DNA of 64,000 nucleotides from Amoebidium appalachense (GCA_963693365.1 CAVNZM010000004.1:4402001-4466000); one strand, 5' to 3'. Positions 1 through 14,686 are shown, numbered from the stretch's first letter. The notes: generated by a model from the letters alone, not told the origin. Program-made: numbers and translations.

Positions 1-12
1 CCACCGCACCCT

Positions 13-49
<37 letters not shown>

Positions 50-590
50 CGGCCCCTCGCTATGGTGCCTCAAGGCTGAAGCCCTCCAAAATTGAAAAAT
101 TTTAAATAAAAAAAAATTCCCAACGGCGGATTTGAAAACTCTTTGGATGGATCGAAAGGTCTCATCGAGATCTGTCGAATGACACACAAAACACAAAATG
201 AGCCATTTTGACCCCCCTCTGGCTCGACCCGGCCCGGCCCGATTACGTCATCAGAGCCTTCCGACCCGACCCGAGTCGGGTCACCCTGGGCCAAACTTGG
301 GGCCTCTGCCCCTCGAGGAGGGGAGGGGTTTGAATGCGGAACACGGTACAGGGGGGGGGGGGGGGGGGGGGAGCACACGGTGTCACACACGTGGCACAAA
401 CACGGACAAACACACACACACGTAGACGCACACATGTACATGCACACACATACACCACACACATGAACATATTACTGGCGGGCCGGACCGGCAGTACGGG
501 TCCAGCTGGGCATATATAAGTAGCTCCCCAATCGCCCCTCTCCCCCCCCCCCCCCCCCCCTCTCCGCCCCCCCCTTCCCCTCCCCCCTTG

Positions 591-681
<91 letters not shown>

Positions 682-773
682 CACACGCACACACACGTCC
701 CCCCCCCCCCCCCCCCCTTCCCACGGCCTCTCCGCCCGCCCCCCCCTTCCCCACCTTCCCCCACCCCTCTTGC

Positions 774-858
<85 letters not shown>

Positions 859-1506
859 CGACAGACACAGACACATAGGTGGACACATGTGATTCAGCTG
901 CAGCCCCATATATGGTTGAACTCGCACCCGGCCCGGACCGGGATTGATGGATAAACGATGGATAACAACGGGTCTGAAATTTAACCCCCTAGGGGGGTTC
1001 TTGATGTCGATGCAAATATCTCAATAAATTTTGCGAATTTTGAATTCTGAAAATTTTTTAACCAGGAAGTCGATGGCGCTGAGCACGTAGAACATCTTAT
1101 TTTTGTTATAGCACCCCTCCTTCATTGTTATCCAGAAAAGCGCCAATTTGGGGTCAATTAGTAAAACTTCAAATTTTCAAACCAAAATTTCAAGGTGTTC
1201 TCGCTGTGGCGCTGGGCAAGTATCCGGGTGCATTTGAAGTAGACATCAAGACGGACATTTTGACGTGTCCATTTCTCAAATATCTCGATTCTATGGGGAG
1301 CGACATGCCCTAGATTGGAGGCGATTTTGAGGTCTGAAATTGGATGCGATCAGGCTTGAGGCACCATACCTGCATCCCTCTTCGCCCACCTTCCTCCCTC
1401 TTATCCTTCCCTGCACCGCCCCCCCCCCCCCCCCCTCCGTCCCCCCCAAAACCAAAAAAAAGACAACAAAAAAAAAAGAAAGAAAGAAAAGAAAAGAAAC
1501 ACCCAC
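1..1506. other. left edge: RAD23 intron or flank, repeat-rich
   Basis: No coding exon is recognisable here. The stretch holds a poly(C) tract at 14-47, a poly(G) tract at 351-371, two long (CA)n arrays (593-676 and 776-857) separated by poly(C), and a short piece of the dispersed intronic repeat at 328-349. Because RAD23 exon 6 ends in phase 1 at 1507 with a GTGGGT donor, this is probably the start of a RAD23 intron; the XPC-binding and second UBA exons must lie left of the window. Confidence 0.5.
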
Positions 1507-2446
1507 CTGCTGCTGGGGTCTGAGCTGGTGCCTGGGGGGCAGGCTGGCGAGGCTGCTGCAGGGACTGTCTGACGTGGTCGGGGATGCCCTGAAAGTGTGA
1601 GAAAGGTGAGCAACAACAACCCCCCCCCAAACACACACACACACCACCACCACCACCACCACCCCACAAAAAAAAATCAAATGGGAAAAAAAAAAAGAAC
1701 TCTCACCCTCCCCCCAGGCCCACACGCAACACACACCCCACCAATCACCACCACTACCGCACCGGCACTTGCACGAGCACACGCACATGCAGGGATAGCG
1801 CCCGTGCGCACACACACCACCCACCAGATCCCCCCCCCCCCCCCCCCCCCCCCCCCAAGCGCACTGTATCATAGCACGTTGCTTCCTACTGGTATTATCA
1901 TATTTATCGATAATACTATCATCAATCATCATTTTCACTACTCATATGAGAGGGGATGAGAATGTGTTATAGAGTGCGAAGCACATCTTCATAACGGGCA
2001 AGAGGATGCAGCAGTAGAAGAGCGCACATAAAAAGAGGATGCATCAAAGCAGAGACCATCCTCTTGGAGTGGGTGGGTGTGTGCATGTGTGTGTGTGTGT
2101 GCGGGGTGGGTGGGTGGTGGTGATGGTGGTGGTGTGGGGGGGGGGGAGGGGGACATATACACGCATGCAGTTCATCAAGAATTGGGGGGAGGAAGCGAGG
2201 GCGGTCAGGAGGACAGGGGGAGGGGGGGGGGGGGGGGAAGGGGGAACGGGGGGAGGGGGGAGGGACGTACATTCATAAGGTATTCCACAGCCCTGTCTGG
2301 GTTGCCATATGCGGCAGTAAGAGCCATCTGGGCCTCCTCCCGGTTAAAACCCATGGTGGTGAGCTGAGCTAGAAGTGCCTCTGTCTGGGGATCAACCTGT
2401 GTGTGCGTGTGTATGTGTGTACGTGTGTGTGTACGTGTGTGTATGT

Positions 2447-2477
<31 letters not shown>

Positions 2478-2482
2478 GGGGG

Positions 2483-2519
<37 letters not shown>

Positions 2520-2634
2520 GGGAGGGGGCGGGTGGGCCGGGGGGGGGGGGAGGGGGGGAGAATGTTTGTGTGTGTGTGTGTGTGCGCGTGCGCGCACGCG
2601 CACATGCGTGCGTACGTGCGTGTGTGTGCGTGTG

Positions 2635-2710
<76 letters not shown>

Positions 2711-2807
2711 TGTGTGTGTGTCGGATGGGTGGGTGGGGCTACTTAGTCCAAGCGCCCATGGGTGCTCACCCATAATTAACCAATATCAATCAACAAAGCA
2801 GCTCTTA

Positions 2808-2858
<51 letters not shown>

Positions 2859-3218
2859 ACACAAATCCTCCCCCTCCCCCTGTCCGTCCCCCTGAGAGGG
2901 GCTCTGCAGCTTTTCCACCAAGGAACGTCCTCTCAATCCATATGTTACACCTGTTTCCCACACACATACCAAAAGCTATACTAATAGACATACAGCATTA
3001 AATCTTCCCCTCTCACCCTTTTTTTCTAAATAAATCGGTTGAAATCTTAAACTTTGGGTTAATCAGGCGGACATACGTAAACACATCCACCGAACGCACA
3101 CAGACCACAGCCATACACCGATCCCACGCACACCCACCGCCCTCCATATACCCCCTCCCCCCCCTCCCCCTCCCCCCCCTCTCTCTCTCTTCCCCTCCCT
3201 CCCTCCCTCCCTCCCTCC

Positions 3219-3283
<65 letters not shown>

Positions 3284-3908
3284 TCTCTTCTCTCCTCCCA
3301 CACCCACACACAGACATACCGCCGGTGCTGCTGGCTGTGCCGGGGCAGGGGCAGCAGCAGGCTGGGCCGGAGCCGCAGCTGCCGGGGTGGCTGGTGCTGG
3401 TGCTGGGGCCGGGGCAGCAGCTAACTTTTTCTGTTGCAGATAAAAAAGGGAAAAAAAAAAAAAGGAAAAAAAAAGGAAAAAAAAAAAGAATATTACAGAA
3501 ACAAAGATGGGAAAATGCATTTGACGAAGGCTCTTTCCCCCCCCCCCCCTCCCCCCCCCCCCCCCCCCCCCCCGCTCCCCTCCCCCGCCCCTTCCTCTTC
3601 CCGCCACCAAACACATGCAAGAAGCTCGGGTGCATTTCACCCCCATTTTTTCCCTAGCCACCACAAACAGCAACCACTTTAAGTGTATATAGCAGCCACA
3701 CCCTAAGGCCTTTAACAACTTCCGGGAATGAAAGCAGCCGGTAAAAGCGACCTAAACATGGAGGTGTTTTCCTTCTTCTTTATTTCTCTTTCTTTTCGTT
3801 CTAACCGAAATGGTTTTGACGGGGGGGGGGGGGGGGGGTTTGGAGCAAGAGTGATGGTGGGGGGGGGGGGGGGGGGGGAAGAGAGGGAGGGTGGGAGTGT
3901 GGGTGGGA

Positions 3909-3946
<38 letters not shown>

Positions 3947-4485
3947 GAGTGCGAGCACACGCATGAGAGAGGGGGGGGAGGGGGGGGGGGGGGGGTTTGA
4001 ATGCGGAACACAGTACGAAGTACGCATACACGATGAGAAGCATGGTGCAGGACACATGCAAAGGCAAACATTCAACTATGCAGCATCAGCCATGCGCACA
4101 GTATGCGTCATAAGCAGAGCCCATCCTCAGGGAGGGCCCAAGTCATCAATTGCGTCTGAGTTTCGACCCCTTAGCCCGCGTATATACGACGCTCCAACTC
4201 AGACAGCAGCATCAACTGAACTTGGGTGGGTCAACCCGTCTTGATCAAAGACGAGCAGGGTTGCTTATGCAAGCAAGGTGAGCAAAACGGTGAAGATGTG
4301 TGTGCAAACTAATGCAGTGCAGCGACAAACGCGTGTGCTTACAGATGCACGACACAGAGCAACCATGCCCGGGGGGGGGGGGGGGGAGGTGGGGGGGAGG
4401 GAGGGAGGGAGGGGCGGAAGGAAGAAGGGAGGGAGGGAGGAAGGGAGGGGGGAGAGGGGTGGGCGGGGGGGGGGGGGGGGGGGGG

Positions 4486-4527
<42 letters not shown>

Positions 4528-5873
4528 CGTGCGTGTGGGCCTGTGTGTGTGTATGCATGCGTGTGCGTGTGCGTGTGTGTGTGTGTGCGTGTGTGTGCGT
4601 GTGTGTGCATGTGCGCGCGCTGTGTGTCTGTGAATTGAGTGTGAACATGAACACGAACTACAGAAGCAGCATAGCACGAGGATACGTACGGCTGCAGTGA
4701 CCATCAGCACCACAAAGTCAGTCTCCTTGATGCCATACTCGGCTACCGTCTGCCCGTCCGACAGGATCTTACCTGCGCACCCATCCATCCATAAGATACC
4801 TCACTTGATACCAACCATACAATGACAAAAACACACTATCCAAGGGAGGTCTTTCATTGCCAAACAATGGCCGTGATTCCTTTAAGAACACATTTGCATG
4901 CTTCCATACAGTTTCCATGACCAAAAACATGAACACTGACCTCCGATAGTGATTCTTTAAACACGTGAAACCAGAGACAAAACAAAGCACCGAGGGCCCA
5001 GAAAGCGTTATAGTGTGTTACATAATACAAGGTATACATTTATGACGGGCAACACAGTGCAGAGATATGCAAAGCTTAGAACATGCACCAAAAGCAGAGA
5101 CCATGCGCTAGGGTGATTTGTGGGTATGGTGGTTGGGTGGGTGGGTGGGTGTGTTGAAGGGGGAGGCGAGGGGGAGGGGGTGGGGGGAGGGGGGGGGGGG
5201 GGGGGGGGGGGCTTGACCAGAGAAGACAAGTTTCTGTGCGCTGGGGTCAAAGCCCTTCTCTGCCTGCACCTTGCCTTTCACCTGCAAAATCTGTACACGT
5301 GCATAGTTAGTGCCAGAAAGCCCAAAATCCCCCCCCCCCCCCCCCCCCCCTAAACACACACACAGAGACAACTACACCCACCCACCCACCCACACACACA
5401 CACTGACACCCACGGAACCACACACAGACACCCCCACACACACACCAGACACACACACCACCCAAACTCAAACCCTGACTTCCCAACGTCGTTTCTCTAG
5501 CCCGCATTACCTAGAAGCCAGCCTGCTCTTGTCCGTCTATGCTCTCCAAGATCATTCTTCTTCCCTCCTTCAACCCTCCCTCCCCCCCCCCCCTCCCCCC
5601 CCCTCTCCCCCTTCCCCCCATCCCCACCCCCTCTCCGTTCCCTTCCCACTCTCACCCTCCACTATCTCCCAAGCACACCCTCACACTCTGCACGTCGCTC
5701 ATGCCCCCTCTTGATACCCTCCCCCCCCCCCCCCCCCTCCCCCCCCCTCTCCTTCTCCCCCGTCCTTTCTTCCTTGCTCCCCTCTTGCCCACCCACTCAC
5801 AGCTCTAAGTTCCTGAAGCATATTCATAACCTTCCCTCCTTCCCCCCCTCCCCTCCCCCCCTCCCCCCCCCTC

Positions 5874-5914
<41 letters not shown>

Positions 5915-6030
5915 AAAAAAAAAAGGAAGGGGGGAAGGGGGGGGGGGGGGGGGGGATAGAAGAAAGGGAAAAGAAAAGAAAAGAAAAGAAAAGAAAAGGA
6001 AACCAACAAAACAACATGCGCACACTCACG

Positions 6031-6111
<81 letters not shown>

Positions 6112-6155
6112 CACACACACACACACCAAGAACACGGAGAAGCTGCCCTACACAA

Positions 6156-6201
<46 letters not shown>

Positions 6202-6365
6202 CCCCCCCACCCCCCACCACCACCACCACCACCACCCTCTTCCCCCTCCCTCCCTCCCCCCCCCCCCCCCCCCCCCCCTTCCTCCCCACCAGCACGTACC
6301 GTATCTGAGGGTGCCACCTCAACTTGGAAGGTTTTCTGGTCGAGTGTCCTCAGCGTCAGCTTCAT
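1507..6365 (-). CDS. RAD23: RAD23, UV excision repair / proteasome shuttle protein (3' part outside window)
   Basis: RAD23 binds XPC/Rad4 in nucleotide excision repair and ferries ubiquitylated proteins to the proteasome. Exons in coding order are 6365-6300, 5281-5218, 4772-4690, 3430-3320, 2396-2271 and 1588-1507, and all phases join. The ATG at 6365 sits in a strong Kozak context (GCCACCATGA). Residues 1-71 form the N-terminal ubiquitin-like domain (begins [17 protein letters not shown], ends FVVLMVTAA). Residues 72-108 are an Ala/Pro-rich linker. Residues 109-150 are UBA1, with the MGF core and the [11 protein letters not shown] end. The last exon seen (GIPDHVRQ...) leads toward the XPC-binding domain. 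At least 177 codons are present; the family usually has 340-400. The intron 2 donor is GTCAAG. Introns carry three or more copies of the dispersed repeat. Identification is firm. Confidence 0.9.
1960..2080 (+). repeat. dispersed intronic repeat, copy F (diverged)
   Basis: GTTATAGAGTGCGAAGCACA and AAAGCAGAGACCATCCTC align with the proximal half of copies A to C. It lies in RAD23 intron 5 and borders GT-rich and poly(G) sequence. Confidence 0.45.
3995..4278 (+). repeat. dispersed intronic repeat family, copy A (fullest forward copy)
   Basis: The copy begins right after poly(G) with GTTTGAATGCG and runs to the motif GACGAGCAGGGTTGCTTATG. The block AAGCAGAGCCCATCCTCAGG is shared with copies near 12600, 28890, 2065 and 5095. 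It lies in RAD23 intron 3. I found no ORF or clear Pol III promoter; the poly(G/C) border is a constant feature of the family's GTTTGAATGCG end. Confidence 0.7.
5010..5112 (+). repeat. dispersed intronic repeat, copy G (diverged)
   Basis: The blocks GACGGGCAACACAGTGCAGA and AAAGCAGAGACCATGCG match copy F and, more weakly, copy A. It lies in RAD23 intron 2. Confidence 0.45.
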
Positions 6366-7532
6366 GGTGGCTGTGTCTGCACAGAAGTGAATTTTGTCAT
6401 TAGGGGTGCGGGTGACTGCATGAAGTGTGTCCTTTTCTAGTTCTGTGGTTCTCTCTGCATGTTTTGCACTACAATTCATACATAGATGCACTCTGCTATG
6501 ATCTATGCCCCCCTATCAAGAGTAAAAATCCTCATACCTTTGATTTTCACTTCAGGGGTAGGTGTAGATCTGTCAATAAGAAGGAATGAGGTGTCACGGT
6601 TTCTATCCAACCAGCTAACACTCAGCGACAGGGTGGATGCCAATGGTTTTTGTTTTAAACAACCGAGAACTATGTAAAGAACCAATTGTTATACCAAACA
6701 AATATGTAGGAAATGCAGAGGCAGATACAATATGATAGAAGTCTAATACATCTACAATAACAGCCATATATATACAAACTTGCAAGATACAGCTGCCAGT
6801 GGGGAAAAAAAAAAAAAAGACTGCACTGGTGCCACAATTAAAGGGGTAGTCTACCGATTTGTTACAAAACCTGTAGACATCTTGAGGAGTTTAAAACAGG
6901 TAAATAAACAACCAAAGGGTCTGTTTCAATAGACTAATATATCAGCTCAGATGAAGCAGTGCTTACGTCATCAAAAACTCGCGAGTCGGTGCGGATGATG
7001 GTGGGCCGGTTTCGTACAGCAGCGACTTGAACCGCTAGATCTTCGACCCGAAAAGTTAAGGACGTTTGACCTATCAAATCGTGCTTTGGCTTACTATATT
7101 AAGTTAACCCACTAAAAATACAAGCAATCAAAACACGATCTCTTCATGGTGGCAAATTCAAATGATTTGAATCAGATCTCGGCTCCAGCGCTATGTACAA
7201 CTTGTGCCGAGCTCTTGTGCCGTACGCGTTTTGCAAGCAAAAATGTGCAAGTGAGGCACGTTTGAACATGCGTACAGAGCACAATCTCCTGCCGGTGTTC
7301 TTGTCACGAAATGCATCAGGATTGTCAGGGAATTATAGTATACCTCATTCACGTTTTTTCTGGAACAGTTAGGGATTCAGGGAACTAAACCCTAAGGGGT
7401 GCTGAATCTATTCTCCAATGAGGGGAGGGAGAACTAAACTGGTTACACTTTCTTTTCTGTTCCAGAGTATTTCGTCTGCTCTAGATATTGGTTCGTTTTG
7501 TGTGCTACTGCACACTGGTGGTTGCCTTCAAA
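6366..7532. promoter_or_regulatory. divergent intergenic region between RAD23 and TTF2
   Basis: About 1.2 kb separate the two start codons, which point away from each other, so promoters for both genes are likely here. Apart from a short A run near 6805 the stretch lacks the homopolymer and microsatellite tracts that fill the introns, which itself suggests constraint. No TATA box or named factor site could be assigned with confidence. Part of it may be transcribed as 5'UTR. Confidence 0.5.
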
Positions 7533-9529
7533 ATGAATTACTCCTATTTCTCAGCTCCCAGAGCGGCAGACACCAAGGCACCGCCTTTGGTAGGTTCTCA
7601 CTTCACTGTGACCAGCAAACCCCATTTGAATCTGGAAAACGGGTACACTGGTTTGGCACGTTGGTATATTTGGGGCGTTGGCTAAGTAAAAAAAAATCTA
7701 CAGAGATATGATAATGTATTCTACCTGTGAAACACAGTCGTTGTCGCCATACAAGCCCCCCTCTCGTTCCGGCACAATCTTACCGAACATCCATAAATGA
7801 ACAAACCTTTATTGTGTTTCCACCCAGAACTACCATCATTTATCCCGTGTGTAACTTCTGGAAATATGTGCACGTCACTGAGATGCATGCCTGGTTTGTT
7901 AAGGATAATCAGCTGCATAGACAAGCACTGATGTGAAATGGAATGTCCTCCTATGTATAGCTGGATATCAACCAGAGCACGGGTTTAACACTGCCCCTAA
8001 ACCACAGAAGAGCAACACGAGCTCCTACCGGGATCACCGCAGCTCTCCAGAACACTCCTTTGACCTCAGTGACGATGAAGATGTAAGTGGTCTGTCTTTT
8101 GAGGGTTCTGCCATGAGCTTGCTTGCTATCACGTGCCTCATCATGGTCCATATCATCAAACTTACTGTTCTTTCTCTTAGAAACACGCCAGTGAGCTACC
8201 TATTCATTATTCAAGTGACCAACGTTTTTCTTACAAAACCATCTCTCTTCAGTTTGTGCCCCTTTCCCAACGCTTGGGGGCAGCTGCAGTTCTGGCACCT
8301 CTGACCAACCGAGATGTATCACAACGCCTTCCAGTCAGCCAAAAGCAGGATCCGCCAATTCCACGCAAACAGGTGTCTCTCTACGGAGATGAGTTTGTTG
8401 AGAAGCCCACTACCGTGCCATCTCTGTCTTCCTTCATCAGGCCCAGCGACTTTGTTGCCACATCCCTTCCAGCACCAATTGTGGGCTTGGATCTGAAACC
8501 CAAGGAACCGGTTAGTGCTGCTCTTTAGTGTCGTTCAAAGAGAGTGTTTCTTGACATGACAGCCAAAGAGCGGCGTGCTTGTGCTTTGACAGGTGTCGTC
8601 TTGTTGGAGTTGGTGACCAGCAGGATGTCCGCCACGTGTATGTTGTTGTGTCACATTTGCATGAGTTAACCGATGTATACAGCTGGTGTAGTTCCGGTCG
8701 CACCACCTACACTTACACTCATCTACCTACAGGGGAGTTCCTTTCCTATGCGCATCCCCAATGCAGCTCCTCCCATTCCTGCCCCCAGACCTATACCCAC
8801 CAACACTGCAGCTCCGCCCATTCCTGCCCCAAGGCCCATACCCACCAACACTGCAGCCACCAAGCTCAGCGAACGCACTGTTTACGTCGACCTCCCACCC
8901 ACAATGACCACACAGATGTTGGTGGAGGCGATGCATCAGATGGGCCTGCCAAGCCCCGTGTCTGTCACCATGTCTGCCCCGCCTGACAGGTGTGAAAGTG
9001 ATTGCATGTGTAACACATGTGACATGTGTACGAAATGGGTGTTATCGTTTTGGGGGCCAAAAATAAATAACTAGCTGTTGTCACTTCATGGATTAGCTCA
9101 CTTAATGGGTGTCTGTCTGTGTGTCTGTGCGTGAAACTTCGTGCAAAATGACCCGTGTCGCGGCTTACTTGCCTAGTTGTACATTCTTTGCAAAAAGATG
9201 TATGCGTACTCTATCAAGGAAACGGAGAAGTAGCGGCTACAATACAGGTGGGAACATTAAACCTACAAGAAACCCCCTTTAACCTTGTCCTTTTCCTTGT
9301 TGCAGGTGTGTTAGTCTGACTCTGCCCAATAAGGCACAGACTGATGTTCTTGTCCGCTTTGGCAAAATCTACTATGACACCGGCAGCAAAACCACTTTCG
9401 TTCTTGACGTCAAAAGTGCTCCCACGGGTTCTGCCCAGCGGCCCACCATCCATCCTGTCCAAAACTTCAACCCCTACCTCACGGCCACTGTGAGTCCAAG
9501 CCGTTCATCCCTTTCCCCTCCCTCCCCCC

Positions 9530-9567
<38 letters not shown>

Positions 9568-9753
9568 AAACACACACACACACAGCACACAGCACTAAAA
9601 AAAGCACGCCTAACACACGCGCACGCTTACACACACACACACATACACCCCCCCCCCCCCTAGATTTTCAACCTCTTGATTCCGTCCCTACAGCCACCAG
9701 TGCCCCTCTCATCTTCCACATATAATTCCACATTTCCATTTCTGCTTCCACAA

Positions 9754-9791
<38 letters not shown>

Positions 9792-9812
9792 TTCTTCTTC
9801 CCACCCCCACCA

Positions 9813-9845
<33 letters not shown>

Positions 9846-9948
9846 TCGCGGCCCACACAAGAAAGTGTGCTATAACATGCTGGTATAATCAGAAGTTTTG
9901 GTTGGGTTGTATGGCTAATCATACCCCTTCTCCAGTGGGCAGAACCGA

Positions 9949-9983
<35 letters not shown>

Positions 9984-10871
9984 CGCCCCCAATCAAAAAT
10001 AAAAATGAATTTAAAATGGAAAACATATCATCACACAGCACAAGACATGTGCTTCCGTTTGTGTCGACACATGCCTGTTTCTACAATTCTTTGTCCTTTC
10101 GTGTCTCACCCAACACCGACTGAATCGCAGTGGTAATGCTACATGTTTGCGCAGCCAAGATAAAGTTGCACCCACCGCGCATTCTCATTTTTATGCTTGT
10201 GGTGCGTAGTGGGAATCGAGTTAACACGTGTGCTGTTTGCAGAACCCAGTCTTCACCCCGTTTAATCCAGCACCCGTTCCGGTCACAAGGAAGAGAGACG
10301 AGCAGCCTGTGCCCGTCATTGCCCCGTATGCTATCCTCCCTCCTGATAATCACACACACACGCACACACACACACACACACACACACCACATATCAACCA
10401 CCTAAACTGGGCATACTTCTTCTCCATCATTTCTCATTTTCCATATCAGTATCCAAACCCTAACATGTGCGCATTCATACACACACAGACACCACAACTT
10501 TTTTTTTTTTGCTTTACCGTGGCACTCTCAACTGCAAGCCGAAAGTCCGATTCAAACCCGGGTGCTGCAATGCCTCGTCACTAGCCTTTGCTAAAATAGA
10601 TGTGTTTGCAGAGTCAACGATGAGTCTGAGATTGCCGAGCTTCTGAAGGACCTGTCCACCCAACTCAAGCTGGACGGGGATGAAGGTGTGTGCCTGTTGC
10701 TTGCCCAGCATAATGTTAATGGGAAAAGGGGTTGAGTATTGAAGAGAGAGAGGGGGGGGGGGGGGGGGGGGATGACATTGAGAATGTTGAGGGATGGGTG
10801 AAAACCGATGGAGTCTGGTGGGAAAGCAGAAAAGGAGGCTGAAGAGCCCCATGGGGCGTGTTTTTTTTTTT

Positions 10872-10902
<31 letters not shown>

Positions 10903-11627
10903 GGGATGTTGAGCATTGAAAGGAGTAGGTAAAGACCTCAATATGATTGGCTGTAGTGTTGTGCTCTGGCGTGTAATTTAGAGCAGACGATGCATTTCTC
11001 ATTGCCGAATGGGGTGGCTTCAGGCTTGGGTGGGTGGTATACCAAAACGCCTGTTTTCTCGCACTCTGAGGTGCATGCCTCTGGGGGATTTGTATTTTAC
11101 ATGATAGAACTTTGCGTAAGCGCCTATACCTCACACAAATACTACTCAGATGTGGACTGCAATGTGAGCGGCCTGAAGACCAAGCTGATGCCTCATCAAG
11201 TAACTCCCCCCCCCCCCCCCCCCTGGCCAAACCCTGTATACACTCTTCTCATCAGCAGGTCTCTAACCCACTCTGCAGAACGTTTTACGCATTTCTCCCC
11301 TCGGAGAACTTGGTCGTTGGTGCGTTTTTGTCTGACATCTAACGACTCTGCAGGGTCCCCTGAGACTACTGACACTCTAACATTCCCTCCCCTCTCTTAC
11401 TTCCCCCCCCCCCCTCCCCCTTTCCCTCCTCCTTCCCCTCCCATTTTCTCTGCACACCCAACAGGTCTTAACCAGATCTGCACATCGTTAGTCACAATCT
11501 TCTCACATATATGAGAGAATGATCGTATTGGTACGATTTGTCTAATATCTGACGATTCTGCAGCATCCCTAAGACCCCCCTCCCCCTCCCCTCCCCCCTC
11601 CCCCCCCCCCCCCCCACCTTCTCTCTC

Positions 11628-11724
<97 letters not shown>

Positions 11725-11729
11725 TTCCT

Positions 11730-11765
<36 letters not shown>

Positions 11766-11826
11766 GCGCCTGTTGTTTTGCTTGTCATTTGTTGTTCTGG
11801 TTGATTACCTGTAATCTTCGCTTATT

Positions 11827-11861
<35 letters not shown>

Positions 11862-12660
11862 TGTGCGGGGTTGCACATACCGGTGTCTACTTTTCTTCTT
11901 ACTGTTTTTCTCTCCACACACTTCATCTGTCCACTTCTGCATACCCCCTTTCATAGCTATAGACACACTTCACACATTGCGTTACGCGCACGCATGCACA
12001 CACCGCTCTGTTGGCGACAGCTCCCTTGGAACCCATGCGGCATGTTACCCGCCGGCGTAACATAACTCGGACTATCGGTTTGGCTTTTTTCAAGCCCAAA
12101 GCAATGGGTGATACCATATTTCCGGCTGACATCCGGGGGCATAGCTTTCCGTTCGAAGACGATAAAGTTCCGCCCTAGTAAGCGTGTTACTACCCTGCGG
12201 CGTGGGTCAAATCTCATATTTTCCCCTCTGATTACGAATTCTGTGGCCTTCGGGACTTAATTCTTTTCAGCTGGTGTAGTATGTTAGCCAGGGAAGTATC
12301 GACTTAGGTATCGACGGGGGAGCTTCCTAGAAGCCCCGTCTCCTGAGTTCCTATCTATATTTTTCTTGCTTCTGCTTACTGCTGCAACTTTAACCCCCGG
12401 CCTTTCCCACTGCCCTTGCCTGCATAAGCAACCCTGCTCGTCTCTGATCAAGACGGGTGACCTACTCATGTTCAAGTGAAACAGTATCTGAGTTGGGTTT
12501 CGTTAACGAGGGGAATAGGTCGAAACTCGGGTACTGTGGATGACGTGGGCCCCCCCTGAGGATGGGCTCTGCTTATTATGCATACTCTTTATGTATGGCT
12601 TGCATTCTGCATCGTGTTATCCGTTTGTTCTTGTGTACTTCGTACTTTTTGACGCATTCA

Positions 12661-12702
<42 letters not shown>

Positions 12703-13373
12703 CCTCCTCTCAAAAAAAAAAAAAAAAAAAAAAAACCACAACAGCACACGCACACACATCCCCGAAACCAGGGGTTTCGTGTAGGTCCTTCGTTATGCTC
12801 TCTCCCTGCTCACTTTCATTTTGCAGCACTTGTCTTATAGTCATCCCCTTTCCCACATGCACATTTCCCAAAGTTTACGTGAAAATGTGTTTGCTTTTCC
12901 ATCTTGTTTTCCACTTCGTGAAAATCTGTCTACCTGTGTGTATGGTGTTGGGTAAGTTATCCTTAGTGCTTGCAGTGACTTTCTGCACCAATCGGCTTTT
13001 TGCAGTCATATGATCAGCCGGCCATAGGAAATCTATGTAGGTGTTTACGTCGCTGAGAAATAGGCCATTAGAGTGGAACCGCCAACCAATCATATCCCAA
13101 AGGCCTGCCTTGCACCGATTGGTACAGAAAGCCACTCCAAGCACTGTAGTAACGGCTTTGGCTTTTGGAAACAGGTGCAGGCACTGAAGTGGATGGCCGA
13201 GAGAGAAAAGGCATCCAAACCATGTGGCGGCATTCTTGGTAAGAGACACTCATTGGCTAGCGTGAGTGTGTGCATGTGCGTGCGTATATATATGTATATG
13301 TATGTATGTATGTATGCGCATGCAGCAGCATATTAAATGTCCCAATAGACATGCCAGCAACAGCACCGCCAAT

Positions 13374-13452
<79 letters not shown>

Positions 13453-13703
13453 CTCCTCCTCCCTTGTTTGTGGTGGTGTGACCACTTACCACATCAAACC
13501 TACACACAGTAGCACAGGCAGCATATTCGTACCAGTCTTGTTGGTCCACACCTTCTGGGATGCCATGGCTGCCCTTGTTCCATTGGCTCTGTGTCTGTGT
13601 GGTACTGATGCCATGCTGTCTGCAGCTGACGACATGGGTCTTGGTAAGACTCTGACCAACATTGCCCACATCCTGGCCTCTGTTCGTGCTGACCGGGTAC
13701 CCC

Positions 13704-13740
<37 letters not shown>

Positions 13741-13743
13741 ACA

Positions 13744-13803
<60 letters not shown>

Positions 13804-14636
13804 CCCTCAGAATCCATCTCCCCCTCCCCGTGGCCGACCCGTCCTCTAACAACTCACGCACAGAGACACCAACTATAATCAGTCACATGTGTACCCAACC
13901 ACCTCTTCTCACTTTGGCTAAAATATGCCTACTTGTACCATCTCCAACTTGTCTCTTCCCCCTAACAGTTTTCCGTGCGAAGAATCCCCCCTCCTCTCCC
14001 CCTCTCCTCCTGTCCTCTTGTCATCCCGTCTCCTCCCTTTTATTATCAAACTGGTTATTCCCATCCATTACATACCACTCACAATCGCTCTGCATGGTCC
14101 AATCGTCACACTTATGCATCAAGCCAGCCTCCCCGCCTTTTTCTTCTCTTTGTTCGGTCCATATGCCTCGTCCCTGCTGTTGTTGCCCTTCAGAGCCTTT
14201 TCCCTATCCCCTCCGTCTCTGCCCTTAGCACCCTTGCCTTCCTTTCCTTCCGTCGCAAACACTCCTTCCCACAACCACCCCTTCTCTTCCTACCATTCAA
14301 CACAACCCAAACTCTTTCTCTGTCACCTGCGCCTGCATAATCAAGTTTTTCGTTGGGCCACCCTACCTACCCCCTATCTCGATGCAAGTATAGCTTCTAT
14401 TCTTTCTGACAATTGCACGTAACATGGGTATTAGGATGCTGGTGAGTCTGATGGCTTCCTGCGTGCAAAGACGATCAGGAAACCTACTCTGGTCGTTGCC
14501 CCTGCAACCCTGATCTGGCAGTGGGAGGGAGGTATACAAATCCCCCCCCCCCCCCCCCCCCCCCCCCCCATTCTATCACTAAGGAGTAAGGAGAAGCTAT
14601 TCAGCAAGGCAGTTGGTTGACAGAATAATTCAAAAG

Positions 14637-14686
<50 letters not shown>

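Noticed and set aside
243-927. Long minus-strand ORFs rich in Cys-Val or Gly, and many similar ones across the window (e.g. 2375-2775, 39060-39365, 60074-60487)
   Set aside because: They are translations of (CA)n/(GT)n and poly(G/C) tracts; composition follows the repeat, with no family similarity or splice context.
2881-2960. Possible extra RAD23 linker exon (minus)
   Set aside because: Exons 4 and 5 already join in phase 0, and this segment has no good acceptor-donor pair in a RAD23-like frame.
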